NCBI GenBank assembly: GCA_023212695.1
Contig: JALCCG010000064.1
Coordinates: forward strand, 1-64,000
DNA: 64,000 bases
Direction of reading: 5' to 3'
From: Sporisorium sorghi
Taxonomy: Eukaryota; Basidiomycota; Ustilaginomycetes; Ustilaginales; Ustilaginaceae
Of this stretch, positions 57,280-64,000 are shown in pieces. The stretch's first letter is position 1. The number at the start of each line of letters is the position of its first letter. A model generated the notes under the pieces. The model did no database searches. It had not been told where the DNA came from and saw nothing but the letters and a program-made list of their open reading frames with translations. The position numbers and the translations under genes were made by a program.

Positions 57280-57948
57280 CTACCGTGATTTTACATCCCC
57301 CAACTGGGGCAGCGGTTCCCGAAACACGGTTCGAACCACAATCTCAGCCAGCAGAAACAGGGACAGAATGGCACTGTACACCCCGATGACATAACTCGTT
57401 TTATAGGCGAGTCCGAATCCGCTGTGGAACACAGCCGCAAACAGATGAATGAACAGGTTCGTGAAGCAGAAGGCATAACTTCTCGCCATCCATTGGCGAT
57501 GTTGATGGATCTGTTTCTTTTTGATTTTTAGAATGGCGATGACCGTTATCGCGGGCCAGATGATGTTCAGCAGATTGAACGGGACACTCGTTAACTTGCC
57601 GCCGGTGGCGTAAGGAGCCATATACCCGGAGGTCAGCACAACCACCATGACGGAAGCGACGTAGACATAACCATTCGCCCGGTGAAATCGCCGGTACTTT
57701 TGCAGCACCGTGTTCGAGAAGTTCATCGCGCCGCCAACCATGGCAATACATGCAAAAATTACATGTACATACATCACGTTCAGCCAGGCTGACACAGGCA
57801 CCGTGCGCTTAGGGTTTTCCTTGTGGTTTAGAAATTCACCGGCCTGCGGGTCGTGGATGAAGTTGGCATACAGGATGTACAGGACAAATCCAGCGATCAC
57901 CATCAGCATGGAACTGTAGAGACGCCGGGAAGTTTTTCTAGGATTCAT
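57280..57948 (-). CDS. DUF2306 family membrane protein
   Basis: This ~222-residue protein has six or seven hydrophobic segments. The pattern HVIFACIAMVGGAMNF with LQKYRRFHRANGYVYVASV and the HQHRQWMARSYAFCFTNLFIHLFA stretch are typical of DUF2306. Conserved His residues in membrane segments have prompted suggestions of haem or redox roles in related proteins, but function is unknown. ATG 57948 follows AAGGCGG. A longer reading to 58005 lacks support. Single gene. Confidence 0.82.
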   Translation of the reverse strand: MNPRKTSRRLYSSMLMVIAGFVLYILYANFIHDPQAGEFLNHKENPKRTVPVSAWLNVMYVHVIFACIAMVGGAMNFSNTVLQKYRRFHRANGYVYVASVMVVVLTSGYMAPYATGGKLTSVPFNLLNIIWPAITVIAILKIKKKQIHQHRQWMARSYAFCFTNLFIHLFAAVFHSGFGLAYKTSYVIGVYSAILSLFLLAEIVVRTVFREPLPQLGDVKSR

Positions 57949-58082
57949 GTTATATAACCGCCTTGACCTTGATAGAGAGCCAGAGATTGCTAGGTTAGCG
58001 TCCAACTCTTCTTTATCTTAGCAGACGGGTAGTGTTCAGCTATAGTTAATTATTACCGGCTTATGCGGAGAGAAATCAAGTA

Positions 58083-58268
58083 AGGCTGCTCGAACTGTCC
58101 GTACAGATTTTCCCGGGATCCTCGAACCTTCATGATAGTCTTGGCGAGATGTATCTGCTTGCGGGTGAACGCGCGCTGGCGCTAATGCATTATGAGAAAT
58201 CGGTTGAGCTGGACCCCGAGCATGCTGAAGGAATTCGTATGGTGAATGAGCTGCTTCAGTCCAATTAA
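58083..58268 (+). pseudogene. TPR-protein C-terminal remnant
   Basis: A continuous reading frame of ~61 codons ends at TAA 58266-58268 and has a clear TPR pattern: NLHDSLGEMYLLAGERALALMHYEKSVELDPEHAEG. No start codon or ribosome binding site fits at its upstream end, and the DNA before it (58006-58082) has no coding continuation. It looks like the end of a tetratricopeptide-repeat protein (often fused to serine hydrolases or esterases), the rest being lost. Confidence 0.65.
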
Positions 58269-58329
58269 GTCACGTGTCCGTACAGTTCATCTCAACACAG
58301 AAGAGCAGTCCGCATGGACTGCTCTTTCT

Positions 58330-59277
58330 TTATTGCACGTATGTGCCGATAAACTCCGTTACTTCCCGGTCATACCCCTCGGGATCGAATTGACGCGCCA
58401 TGCCATGGCCTGCGTCAGGAACGACGAATAACCTCTTCTGCTCCGGACCATTCTCGTACAGTTCATATACCATCTCGGTAGGAACGAATAAATCCCCGCC
58501 GCCGTGAATAAACAGCATCGGCGTCTTGGACTTCTTAACCTGCTCCAGTGCCGAGGCTTCGCCGAATGAGTATCCGGCCCGAATCTTGGTCAGCAGGCTC
58601 GTGGACTGAACAAGCGGGAAAGAAGGCAGCTTATACATGCGCTTCAGCTGATAGGTCAGCTCATCCGTAACCGAGGTATATCCGCAGTCCTCCACAATGG
58701 CCTTTACCTGGGGAGGAAGCTCCTCGCCACTGGTCATCATCACCGTGGCACCGCCCATGGATACGCCATGAAGAACGATTTGGGACTTCTCACCCGTACG
58801 CTCGATGACTAAATCGATCCATTTCAGATAGTCCTTGCGTTCGGGCCATCCGAATCCGATATAATCACCTTCACTTCTTCCGTGTCCGCGGGCATCGGGC
58901 AGCAGCACGTTATAACCCAAGTCCTCACGGTACATTTGGGCGAACCCGCTCATCAGCTCTGAATGCCCGGAATATCCGTGTGCGATAATGACGGTTTTGT
59001 CCGTGGGTGCGGCGGCGGGCAAATAGTACGCATGCAGCTTGAGACCGTCGTCCGATGTGAGACTCCATTCCTGCAGGCTTTGCCTGGCCCACCAATCCTT
59101 GCTGTCCGCAAACGGATTGTCGATGTTGGAGTTGGCTTCCAGATCCGGGTTGCCGTCCAGGAAGGTTTTGTCGGCACGTGCAATGGCAACGCTATAGAAG
59201 TAGAAGCTTGCTGAGACAATAATGATGACTAAAAGTGCAATGATAGTTGCAGACATGATCATAATCCTTTTTTTCAT
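58330..59277 (-). CDS. Alpha/beta hydrolase with N-terminal membrane anchor
   Basis: This 315-residue protein starts with a membrane anchor (MIMSATIIALLVIIIVSASFYFYSVAIA) and continues as a hydrolase facing the outside. The motif HGYSGH (oxyanion region), nucleophile Ser in HGVSMGGATVMM, an Asp in FIHGGGDLFVPTEM and a His in DAGHGMARQ give a full triad. This is the family of Bacillus 'alpha/beta hydrolase' membrane-bound esterases (S9-like fold). Substrate unknown. Single gene on the minus strand. Confidence 0.88.
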   Translation of the reverse strand: MKKRIMIMSATIIALLVIIIVSASFYFYSVAIARADKTFLDGNPDLEANSNIDNPFADSKDWWARQSLQEWSLTSDDGLKLHAYYLPAAAPTDKTVIIAHGYSGHSELMSGFAQMYREDLGYNVLLPDARGHGRSEGDYIGFGWPERKDYLKWIDLVIERTGEKSQIVLHGVSMGGATVMMTSGEELPPQVKAIVEDCGYTSVTDELTYQLKRMYKLPSFPLVQSTSLLTKIRAGYSFGEASALEQVKKSKTPMLFIHGGGDLFVPTEMVYELYENGPEQKRLFVVPDAGHGMARQFDPEGYDREVTEFIGTYVQ

Positions 59278-59501
59278 AATGATGGATATCCTCCCCCTCG
59301 CAGCCGCTCGTATGCGTCATATGATGGTGGTTACGAAGGAAAATGGGCCGATGCGAAGTAGCAGTTCCTTCCACCTATAATATCGTACGTAATCTGATTA
59401 ATCTATATGGCAGATCACGCTTCGGCCCTTGTGTTACATCAATTCTATCGGTTGGGGGAACCTAAAACCAAAGAGCTCCGGCAGGAGGTGATTGTAGAAT
59501 C

Positions 59502-59945
59502 ATGAACAAACGCTTCATGGGGCTGATCCTTGTTGTCGTTATGACTACTGGTTTACCGCTGACATCCCATGCAGAGAATACCTCTCCTTCACCGAAGAGG
59601 GACAGCACCGAGCTGCAATATCAAGACATGCTGATGATCGTTCTTCTTCCTCATATTGAGGCTGCGGTTCGTGAGCATTACTCCAAATCGCTTAAAGAGC
59701 AGCTCATTGTCTACCCATATTATGTGGATGTGACCGAAGTGAAGAGGGTGAACGGCTTTCGCGGCTTTCATTTCATCCTTACACTCGAGGCACACCCAAC
59801 GGTCGGTCCGCATATTACAGTCGGAAAGGACCGGCTTGTCTTCGAGGTAGCCCCGACGCTTCCCGGCGGTATGGTCAAACTGGTGGAATTTCAGCATCTG
59901 GAGACGCATGAGGTGCCCCCGCATTGGCAGGATATGGTGAAGTAG
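59502..59945 (+). CDS. DUF3888 domain secreted protein
   Basis: This 147-residue exported protein has a signal peptide (MNKRFMGLILVVVMTTGLPLTSHAE) and a DUF3888-type domain: DSTELQYQDMLMIVLLPHIEAAVREHYSK and GFRGFHFILTLEAHPTVGPHITVGKDRLVFEV. Function of this family in Bacilli is unknown. Single gene, with GCAGGAGG before the ATG. An ACAAGCAAACG/CGTTTGCTTGT hairpin follows as terminator (~59973-60004). Confidence 0.82.
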   Translation: MNKRFMGLILVVVMTTGLPLTSHAENTSPSPKRDSTELQYQDMLMIVLLPHIEAAVREHYSKSLKEQLIVYPYYVDVTEVKRVNGFRGFHFILTLEAHPTVGPHITVGKDRLVFEVAPTLPGGMVKLVEFQHLETHEVPPHWQDMVK

Positions 59946-59969
59946 CATGGGTTTAGCTTGATAGTTGTA

Positions 59970-60005
59970 AAAAACAAGCAAACGTGATTCGCGTTTGCTT
60001 GTTTG
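59970..60005 (+). terminator. Terminator after DUF3888 gene
   Basis: AACAAGCAAACG pairs with CGTTTGCTTGTT across a short GATTCG loop. The T tract is weak. Confidence 0.65.
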
Positions 60006-60074
60006 GCATTTCATGGTACCCATACCGGGTGTGCCCTCGTACATGGGATCAGCACGGTAGGTGCGAGACGTAGG

Positions 60075-61823
60075 CTACCTTCTCTCGTACACGGGCCGGT
60101 CCGGTCCGGGCTCGGCCTGAGTCCAGCCGATGCCGAGCAGAACGATGATGGCGATGAAGGCAGCGGGCACGGCCCATTTCCAGGATTGCGCGAGCATTCG
60201 TACGGCCGGTGACATCAAGGCAAGTATGAACCCGATCAGGACAACACTGAACAGGTGAATCCCAGGCGGCAGCAAGAGGAACACAATATGAAAGATGGAG
60301 GCGAACAACAGGATAGGAACGAGCGTGGTGGTGAGTACCACAGCTGGATGATGCAAGGATTGCAGCGGATCCCGGGTAAATGCCGCCCACGCTAAAGCGA
60401 TGAAATGGACCAGCAGCGGAATCGCAAACAGATAACTTGCACCCGGCAGGAGCCAGGTTGAGCCGACAAGCAGCAGCAGGAATAAGAATGCTCCCCCCAG
60501 CAGCATTTCCAGTTCATTCGCTTTCCGTAGGATCCATCGGGTAAGGGCAACATGAACGATGAGTGTTACCAGTATGAAGCTGACACTGTACAGAAGTGAG
60601 TCGTAGGTTGCGCCTGAGGGCTGCGTCATATTACCGGCCCACAGCGCATCAATCAGCTTCCATAAGCCATAGCTTAGCGCGGTGGATAGAACAGCTGCCA
60701 GAATCGGGATCAGCAGGCCGATCAGGCTCCCCTTTATGCTGAGAGATGAGATGCGGGCAAACATGAACACCAAACCCAGCCATATCGCCGCGAGCACAAG
60801 GGTGATGGCAACCACCCATTTTGCAGGGTAGTGAAGCAGCAGTCCGAACAGATTGAAATAGACGCGGTCGCCTGTCGAAGACAGGTCAGACAAGTCGAGA
60901 TTGCCGAAATGTTTGGCCATGGCGAGTGCGTTCTCCCCTTGATGCTGCATGGTCTCAAGGGAGACGTTGTCCGTGTTGTCCATAGGGGTATGATAAGCTA
61001 CCCACCCATCACCATAGGCAAAGTTCAGGCCCGGAAGACCGTGCTCCAGCGCCACCGTCAGATCGGTATCATTGGGAAGCTGTTTGTACAGGGCCACCAA
61101 GAGCGAGTTGCTGACCGGGTTGGATACAGCCCGGGCATATTCTTCGATGATCCGCCCGTTGCTATCACTCGTCTGGAACATGAAGGACGAGCCCTTCGAT
61201 CCCCGGGCTTCAAAATTCGCAATCATGCCGATCTCGCGGTGCTGAGGATCCCGGAAGAACACTTCAGCACCCAACAGCCCTTTCTCTTCCCCGTCTGTAA
61301 GCAGGATCCATATATCGTTCTGCGGCGACGGACCAGCTTGAATCGCTCGTGCCGTTTCCAGCAATGAGGCAACGCTGACCGAAGCATCATTGGCCCCGGG
61401 TCCGGCCGGAACGGAGTCGTAGTGGGACATGAGCAGGAGCGGTTTACCGGATCCTGTGCCCTTAATGACACCCAAGATGTTCGTAAGCTGAACGCTCTGG
61501 TCGATGTATTTCGTTGTCAGGCGGCCATTAAATTCTTGAACGTCCGGGTTCAAGCCTAGCTGCTCCATCTGTTCCACCAAATAGGCCCTCACCTCATCAT
61601 GGGCGGAAGATCCCATCGGATGGGGCTGCTGGGCGATTTGCTCGACATGGACCATTGCGCGTTCAGCAGAGAATTCGGTTGCGGGGGTATCGGTGCTTCT
61701 GGCTTGCGGCGGTTTCTCGTACCACAGCATGAGGGAGATCACGAGTATGACGGCGAGGATGGTCGTAAGCGGCAGCCAATAAGGCGGTTTGCGGTCCGGT
61801 GGTCTGCTCAATTGAATTCGCAT
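60075..61823 (-). CDS. M28-family peptidase with C-terminal membrane domain
   Basis: This ~582-residue protein has an N-terminal membrane segment (~12-34), an extracellular M28 zinc-peptidase domain (~50-330), and a C-terminal region of about eight membrane segments (~340-575). Peptidase motifs: MSHYDSVPAGPGANDASVSVASLLE (zinc His and Asp), DGEEKGLLGAEVFF (Glu) and YHTPMDNTDN (His). This domain order resembles Fxna/Vps70-like membrane aminopeptidases. ATG 61823 or GTG 61835 may be the start; the SD site AAGGAAGTGAG leaves this undecided. Single gene. Confidence 0.88.
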   Translation of the reverse strand: MRIQLSRPPDRKPPYWLPLTTILAVILVISLMLWYEKPPQARSTDTPATEFSAERAMVHVEQIAQQPHPMGSSAHDEVRAYLVEQMEQLGLNPDVQEFNGRLTTKYIDQSVQLTNILGVIKGTGSGKPLLLMSHYDSVPAGPGANDASVSVASLLETARAIQAGPSPQNDIWILLTDGEEKGLLGAEVFFRDPQHREIGMIANFEARGSKGSSFMFQTSDSNGRIIEEYARAVSNPVSNSLLVALYKQLPNDTDLTVALEHGLPGLNFAYGDGWVAYHTPMDNTDNVSLETMQHQGENALAMAKHFGNLDLSDLSSTGDRVYFNLFGLLLHYPAKWVVAITLVLAAIWLGLVFMFARISSLSIKGSLIGLLIPILAAVLSTALSYGLWKLIDALWAGNMTQPSGATYDSLLYSVSFILVTLIVHVALTRWILRKANELEMLLGGAFLFLLLLVGSTWLLPGASYLFAIPLLVHFIALAWAAFTRDPLQSLHHPAVVLTTTLVPILLFASIFHIVFLLLPPGIHLFSVVLIGFILALMSPAVRMLAQSWKWAVPAAFIAIIVLLGIGWTQAEPGPDRPVYERR

Positions 61824-61882
61824 GTTAATACTCACTTCCTTTTGGGATCATTCAGGCCAATGCTGCAAAGCAAAAGCTCCCA

Positions 61883-62644
61883 TTAGAATGGAAGCTCTTT
61901 TGATTTATATTCAATATTCATTTTTTCATACCATGTGTTAAGACCGGTCCAGAGCCGTTCACACAGCTCATAGAGATGATCGATCTGGAGAAGCTGGCCG
62001 CGCATCACCAATTGCGCCAACTCATCATACCCCGAAGGTCTGGATTCCAAGGACAGCGATTCCTCCAGCGTTTTGGCTCTTGTATTATAAAATGTTCGGT
62101 TGGCGAGTCCAATCAGTTTGGCCGTCTGCCATGTCAGATCCTTTGCGCCCAGTGGCAGGTAACAGAGGTTCCCGGCTTGGACATTGTTCCGTATTTTGCC
62201 CATCGTTTCGTAGGGCTCCCAGATCATGAACTCCCGCATCGTTTCTCTAATGGCTTCGTCTGAAACCTGAAGGGGCAATTCTCGGATTTCCTCCAACAGA
62301 TTGGTTGGGTCGTAGAGTTCCTGTAAATGTACGTAGGCGCCGGCTGTAATAGCCCAGGAATCATCCACAGACGATGCTGCTTTGAATATTTCACCTTTTT
62401 GTACCATGCCGATTTCGATTTTGAAGGGATCGTATATGAATTCGTGGCCAGGCAGGGATACCCCGTCCTTCGTGACAACTCGAAGTTCAATATCCGAGTA
62501 TGGGCCATCTATTCCCTGCGCGATCGAGCCGTACAAGCCAATGGCCAAAATATCATCGCCATGCAGTTGAAGCAGTCGGTCTTTCATTTGATGAATGATG
62601 TTCATTTTCTCTTCTCTGGTCGTAGCGGCTGGATAAGGTAACAT
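61883..62644 (-). CDS. Kanamycin nucleotidyltransferase-like protein (ANT(4') family)
   Basis: This 253-residue cytosolic protein matches the ANT(4')/kanamycin nucleotidyltransferase family along its whole length: a nucleotidyltransferase core (IGLYGSIAQGIDGPYSDIELRVV, ~37-59), the central IEIGMVQKGE strand, and a C-terminal helical domain with RNNVQAGNLCYLPLGAKDLTWQTAKLIGLANRTFYNT and SGYDELAQLVMRGQL. Family enzymes adenylylate aminoglycosides, but many chromosomal homologues have no proven substrate. GGAGATTGTCCT precedes the ATG. Single gene, not on a visible mobile element. Confidence 0.87.
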   Translation of the reverse strand: MLPYPAATTREEKMNIIHQMKDRLLQLHGDDILAIGLYGSIAQGIDGPYSDIELRVVTKDGVSLPGHEFIYDPFKIEIGMVQKGEIFKAASSVDDSWAITAGAYVHLQELYDPTNLLEEIRELPLQVSDEAIRETMREFMIWEPYETMGKIRNNVQAGNLCYLPLGAKDLTWQTAKLIGLANRTFYNTRAKTLEESLSLESRPSGYDELAQLVMRGQLLQIDHLYELCERLWTGLNTWYEKMNIEYKSKELPF

Positions 62645-62840
62645 AGGACAATCTCCTTCGAAGAAAGTTAATTATCTACATTATAGTATAAATACGACCG
62701 CTGAACCCGTCGTGAAATTCAGGATTCTGTGAAATGATGAAATTGTTATTCCGATTTTCCATGTTATGGTAGTATATACTTGTGGGTAAACAGGAAACTG
62801 TAGCGTCCGCAGTCAAATCATATAGCTGAGGTGAGAAGAG

Positions 62841-63554
62841 ATGAGCAGAGATAAGCAGAGTGCAGGTAAGACCAAGCAGGAACTGGATCGGGTTGTGTTC
62901 ATTGGCCGCACGTTTGAAGAGTATAACAACATGTTTGATTTGCACATGGAGGAGCTTATCGGAAAAAGGATTCTGGATTGTCCCGGGGGAGCGTGTTCGT
63001 TCACCGCACACGGTTCGAGGCTTGGACTCGATATTACCGCAAGCGATATAACCTATGATCACAAGCCTGATGATCTGGAGCGCAAGGGATTGCAGGATAT
63101 CCGGCATGCCATGGAAACGATAGAACGGGCGAAGAGCAATTATGTCTGGGATTATTATGGAGATGTGGAGGGGCTTAGCCGACATCGCCATCAAGCACTC
63201 CAGGATTGCGTGCAGCATATGAGGGAGCTTCCGCGGCGCTACGTCGCTGCGGTTCTGCCGGAGCTGCCTTTCAAAGACGAAGAGTTTGATCTGGTGCTGT
63301 CCGCCCATTTTCTGTTTATGTACAGCGACCGCTTGGATTATGACTTTCACAAGCAGACGATACAGGAGCTGCTGCGGGTCGCCTCGGAGGAGGTCCGCAT
63401 CTTTCCGTTAACCGATTTAACGGGATCCCGTTACGACCATCTGGATCGCTTGATTCACGAGCTGGAGGCTGAAGGCCTGCGGGTGACGGAGAACAAGGTG
63501 CCTTACGAGTTTATGCGAAACGGCAGCTCGCTGCTGAGCATCCGCAAGTTATAG
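62841..63554 (+). CDS. Class I SAM-dependent methyltransferase-like protein
   Basis: This 237-residue protein shows a SAM-binding motif (GKRILDCPGGACSFTAHGSRLGLDITASDITY, ~47-78) and an acidic post-II motif (FKDEEFDLVLSAHFLFMYSDRLDYDFH, ~151-177) with a C-terminal RIFPLTDLTG strand. The G-rich motif reads DCPGGACS rather than the usual DxGxGxG, so SAM binding may differ. Substrate unknown. GAGGTGAGAAG precedes the ATG at 62841. Single gene, divergent from the nucleotidyltransferase-like gene. Confidence 0.82.
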   Translation: MSRDKQSAGKTKQELDRVVFIGRTFEEYNNMFDLHMEELIGKRILDCPGGACSFTAHGSRLGLDITASDITYDHKPDDLERKGLQDIRHAMETIERAKSNYVWDYYGDVEGLSRHRHQALQDCVQHMRELPRRYVAAVLPELPFKDEEFDLVLSAHFLFMYSDRLDYDFHKQTIQELLRVASEEVRIFPLTDLTGSRYDHLDRLIHELEAEGLRVTENKVPYEFMRNGSSLLSIRKL

Positions 63555-63649
63555 ATATGGGGGAGCCGGTTATGTACCGGCTTCCTCTTTTGGTTGGGGA
63601 TGGTGGCTGTCGTCAGCACAACAGATTGTACCGTATTCACTGAACCCAT

Positions 63650-64000
63650 CTATTGCTCCTGTCTTACAGGAGCACGAAGAATGGTTTTCATGGAGGAGGA
63701 GGCGGCTTTTCGGGGGTCGGATAAATAAATCTCATGGTGCAGTCCGTTCGGGACGTAAGCATGCTGTTTCATGAATGCATACATTTTCGCCAGCGTATCC
63801 GGCTCTGTGCTGTAGGGGCCGATATGCATGATTTCGACGCATAGCCCCTCATGTATTGTCTCCAATACCACTCGCTGAATGGGTTCCAGATGATTTTTCT
63901 TGGAGAAGGCTTTGTCCCGAGCGGAGTCCACGATCTCCGGGGTGACAAACGCCGGCATCCGAATGAGCAGCTTCCAATACCATTCCTCTTTCGGAACCTC
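63650..64000 (-). CDS. GyrI-like small-molecule-binding domain protein (partial at window end)
   Basis: The C-terminal part of a minus-strand gene that continues beyond the window edge: the open frame stays open to 64000 (reading ...WYWKLLIRMPAFV). The visible region shows LEPIQRVVLETIHEGLCVEIMHIGPYSTEPDTLAKMYAFM and LHHEIYLSDPRKA, typical of GyrI/AraC-effector-type (PF06445) small-molecule-binding domains, as in SbmC- or BmrR-like proteins. Whether an HTH precedes it is not visible. Confidence 0.8.
   Translation of the reverse strand, partial: EVPKEEWYWKLLIRMPAFVTPEIVDSARDKAFSKKNHLEPIQRVVLETIHEGLCVEIMHIGPYSTEPDTLAKMYAFMKQHAYVPNGLHHEIYLSDPRKAASSSMKTILRAPVRQEQ

Noticed and set aside
61883..62644. 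Aminoglycoside resistance gene on a mobile element
   Set aside because: The family match is good but no insertion sequence or integron surrounds it; it looks chromosomal and its substrate is unproven.

Overview
The window looks like a chromosomal segment of a Paenibacillus-like Firmicute. The evidence is a cggR-gapA-pgk-tpiA-gpmI-eno glycolytic operon with a CggR-type operator, a CtsR box in front of clpP, a T-box leader, strong GGAGG ribosome binding sites, many carbohydrate ABC transporters and glycosidases, and an extracellular protein with a stalk (copper amine oxidase N-terminal-like) domain. The species cannot be fixed from sequence reading alone. One run of 97 N bases lies inside a repeat tract at 18.5 kb.

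Layout. 0-10 kb: tandem repeats at the left edge, a polar amino-acid ABC transporter (ATPase plus fused binding protein/permease), a SIMPL-domain secreted protein, a potABCD polyamine operon, a stalk-domain protein, and clpP. 10-18 kb: tRNA-Arg(CCG), then the glycolytic operon. 18-19.8 kb: tandemly repeated palindromic elements, an assembly gap and a truncated, frameshifted serine-hydrolase remnant. 19.8-26.5 kb: an ArsR regulator with an old-yellow-enzyme reductase sharing an operator-like sequence, a second ArsR-type regulator divergent from a GH2 glycosidase, and a broken holin-like small-peptide locus. 26.5-33 kb: a membrane M50 protease divergent from a three-gene operon encoding a TerB-N/TerB-C protein, a BrxD-like ATPase and an Lhr/BrxHI-like helicase. 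33-34.1 kb: two AT-rich genes for small exported proteins. 34.4-40.7 kb: a LacI-regulated sugar ABC importer with a GH30 glycosidase. 40.8-44.8 kb: a cassette with a sigma-factor fragment and a T-box-controlled methionyl-tRNA synthetase paralogue, flanked by roughly 260-bp inverted copies of a 51-bp repeat array. 45-50.3 kb: GH13 alpha-glucosidase, alpha/beta hydrolase, an ArsR HTH-GyrB-type ATPase fusion with a 40-bp perfect dyad upstream, and a nucleotidyltransferase-like protein. 50.6-57.2 kb: a 2-aminoethylphosphonate uptake and degradation operon (ABC importer, phnW, phnX) with a divergent DeoR-family regulator. 57.3-64 kb: mostly single genes, including two hydrolases, an M28 peptidase, an ANT(4')-like nucleotidyltransferase, a methyltransferase and a GyrI-like protein cut by the window end.

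The strongest candidates for something undescribed are: (1) the TerB/BrxD/BrxHI-like triad without other BREX genes; (2) a family of intergenic palindromic elements at three loci (9.66 kb, 18.4-19.1 kb, 54.0 kb), in which both stems change sequence while keeping pairing and an asymmetric internal loop stays conserved; (3) the ArsR-GyrB ATPase fusion with its perfect operator; and (4) the repeat-flanked MetRS paralogue with altered signature motifs. All calls come from reading sequence. No database search or folding program was run.
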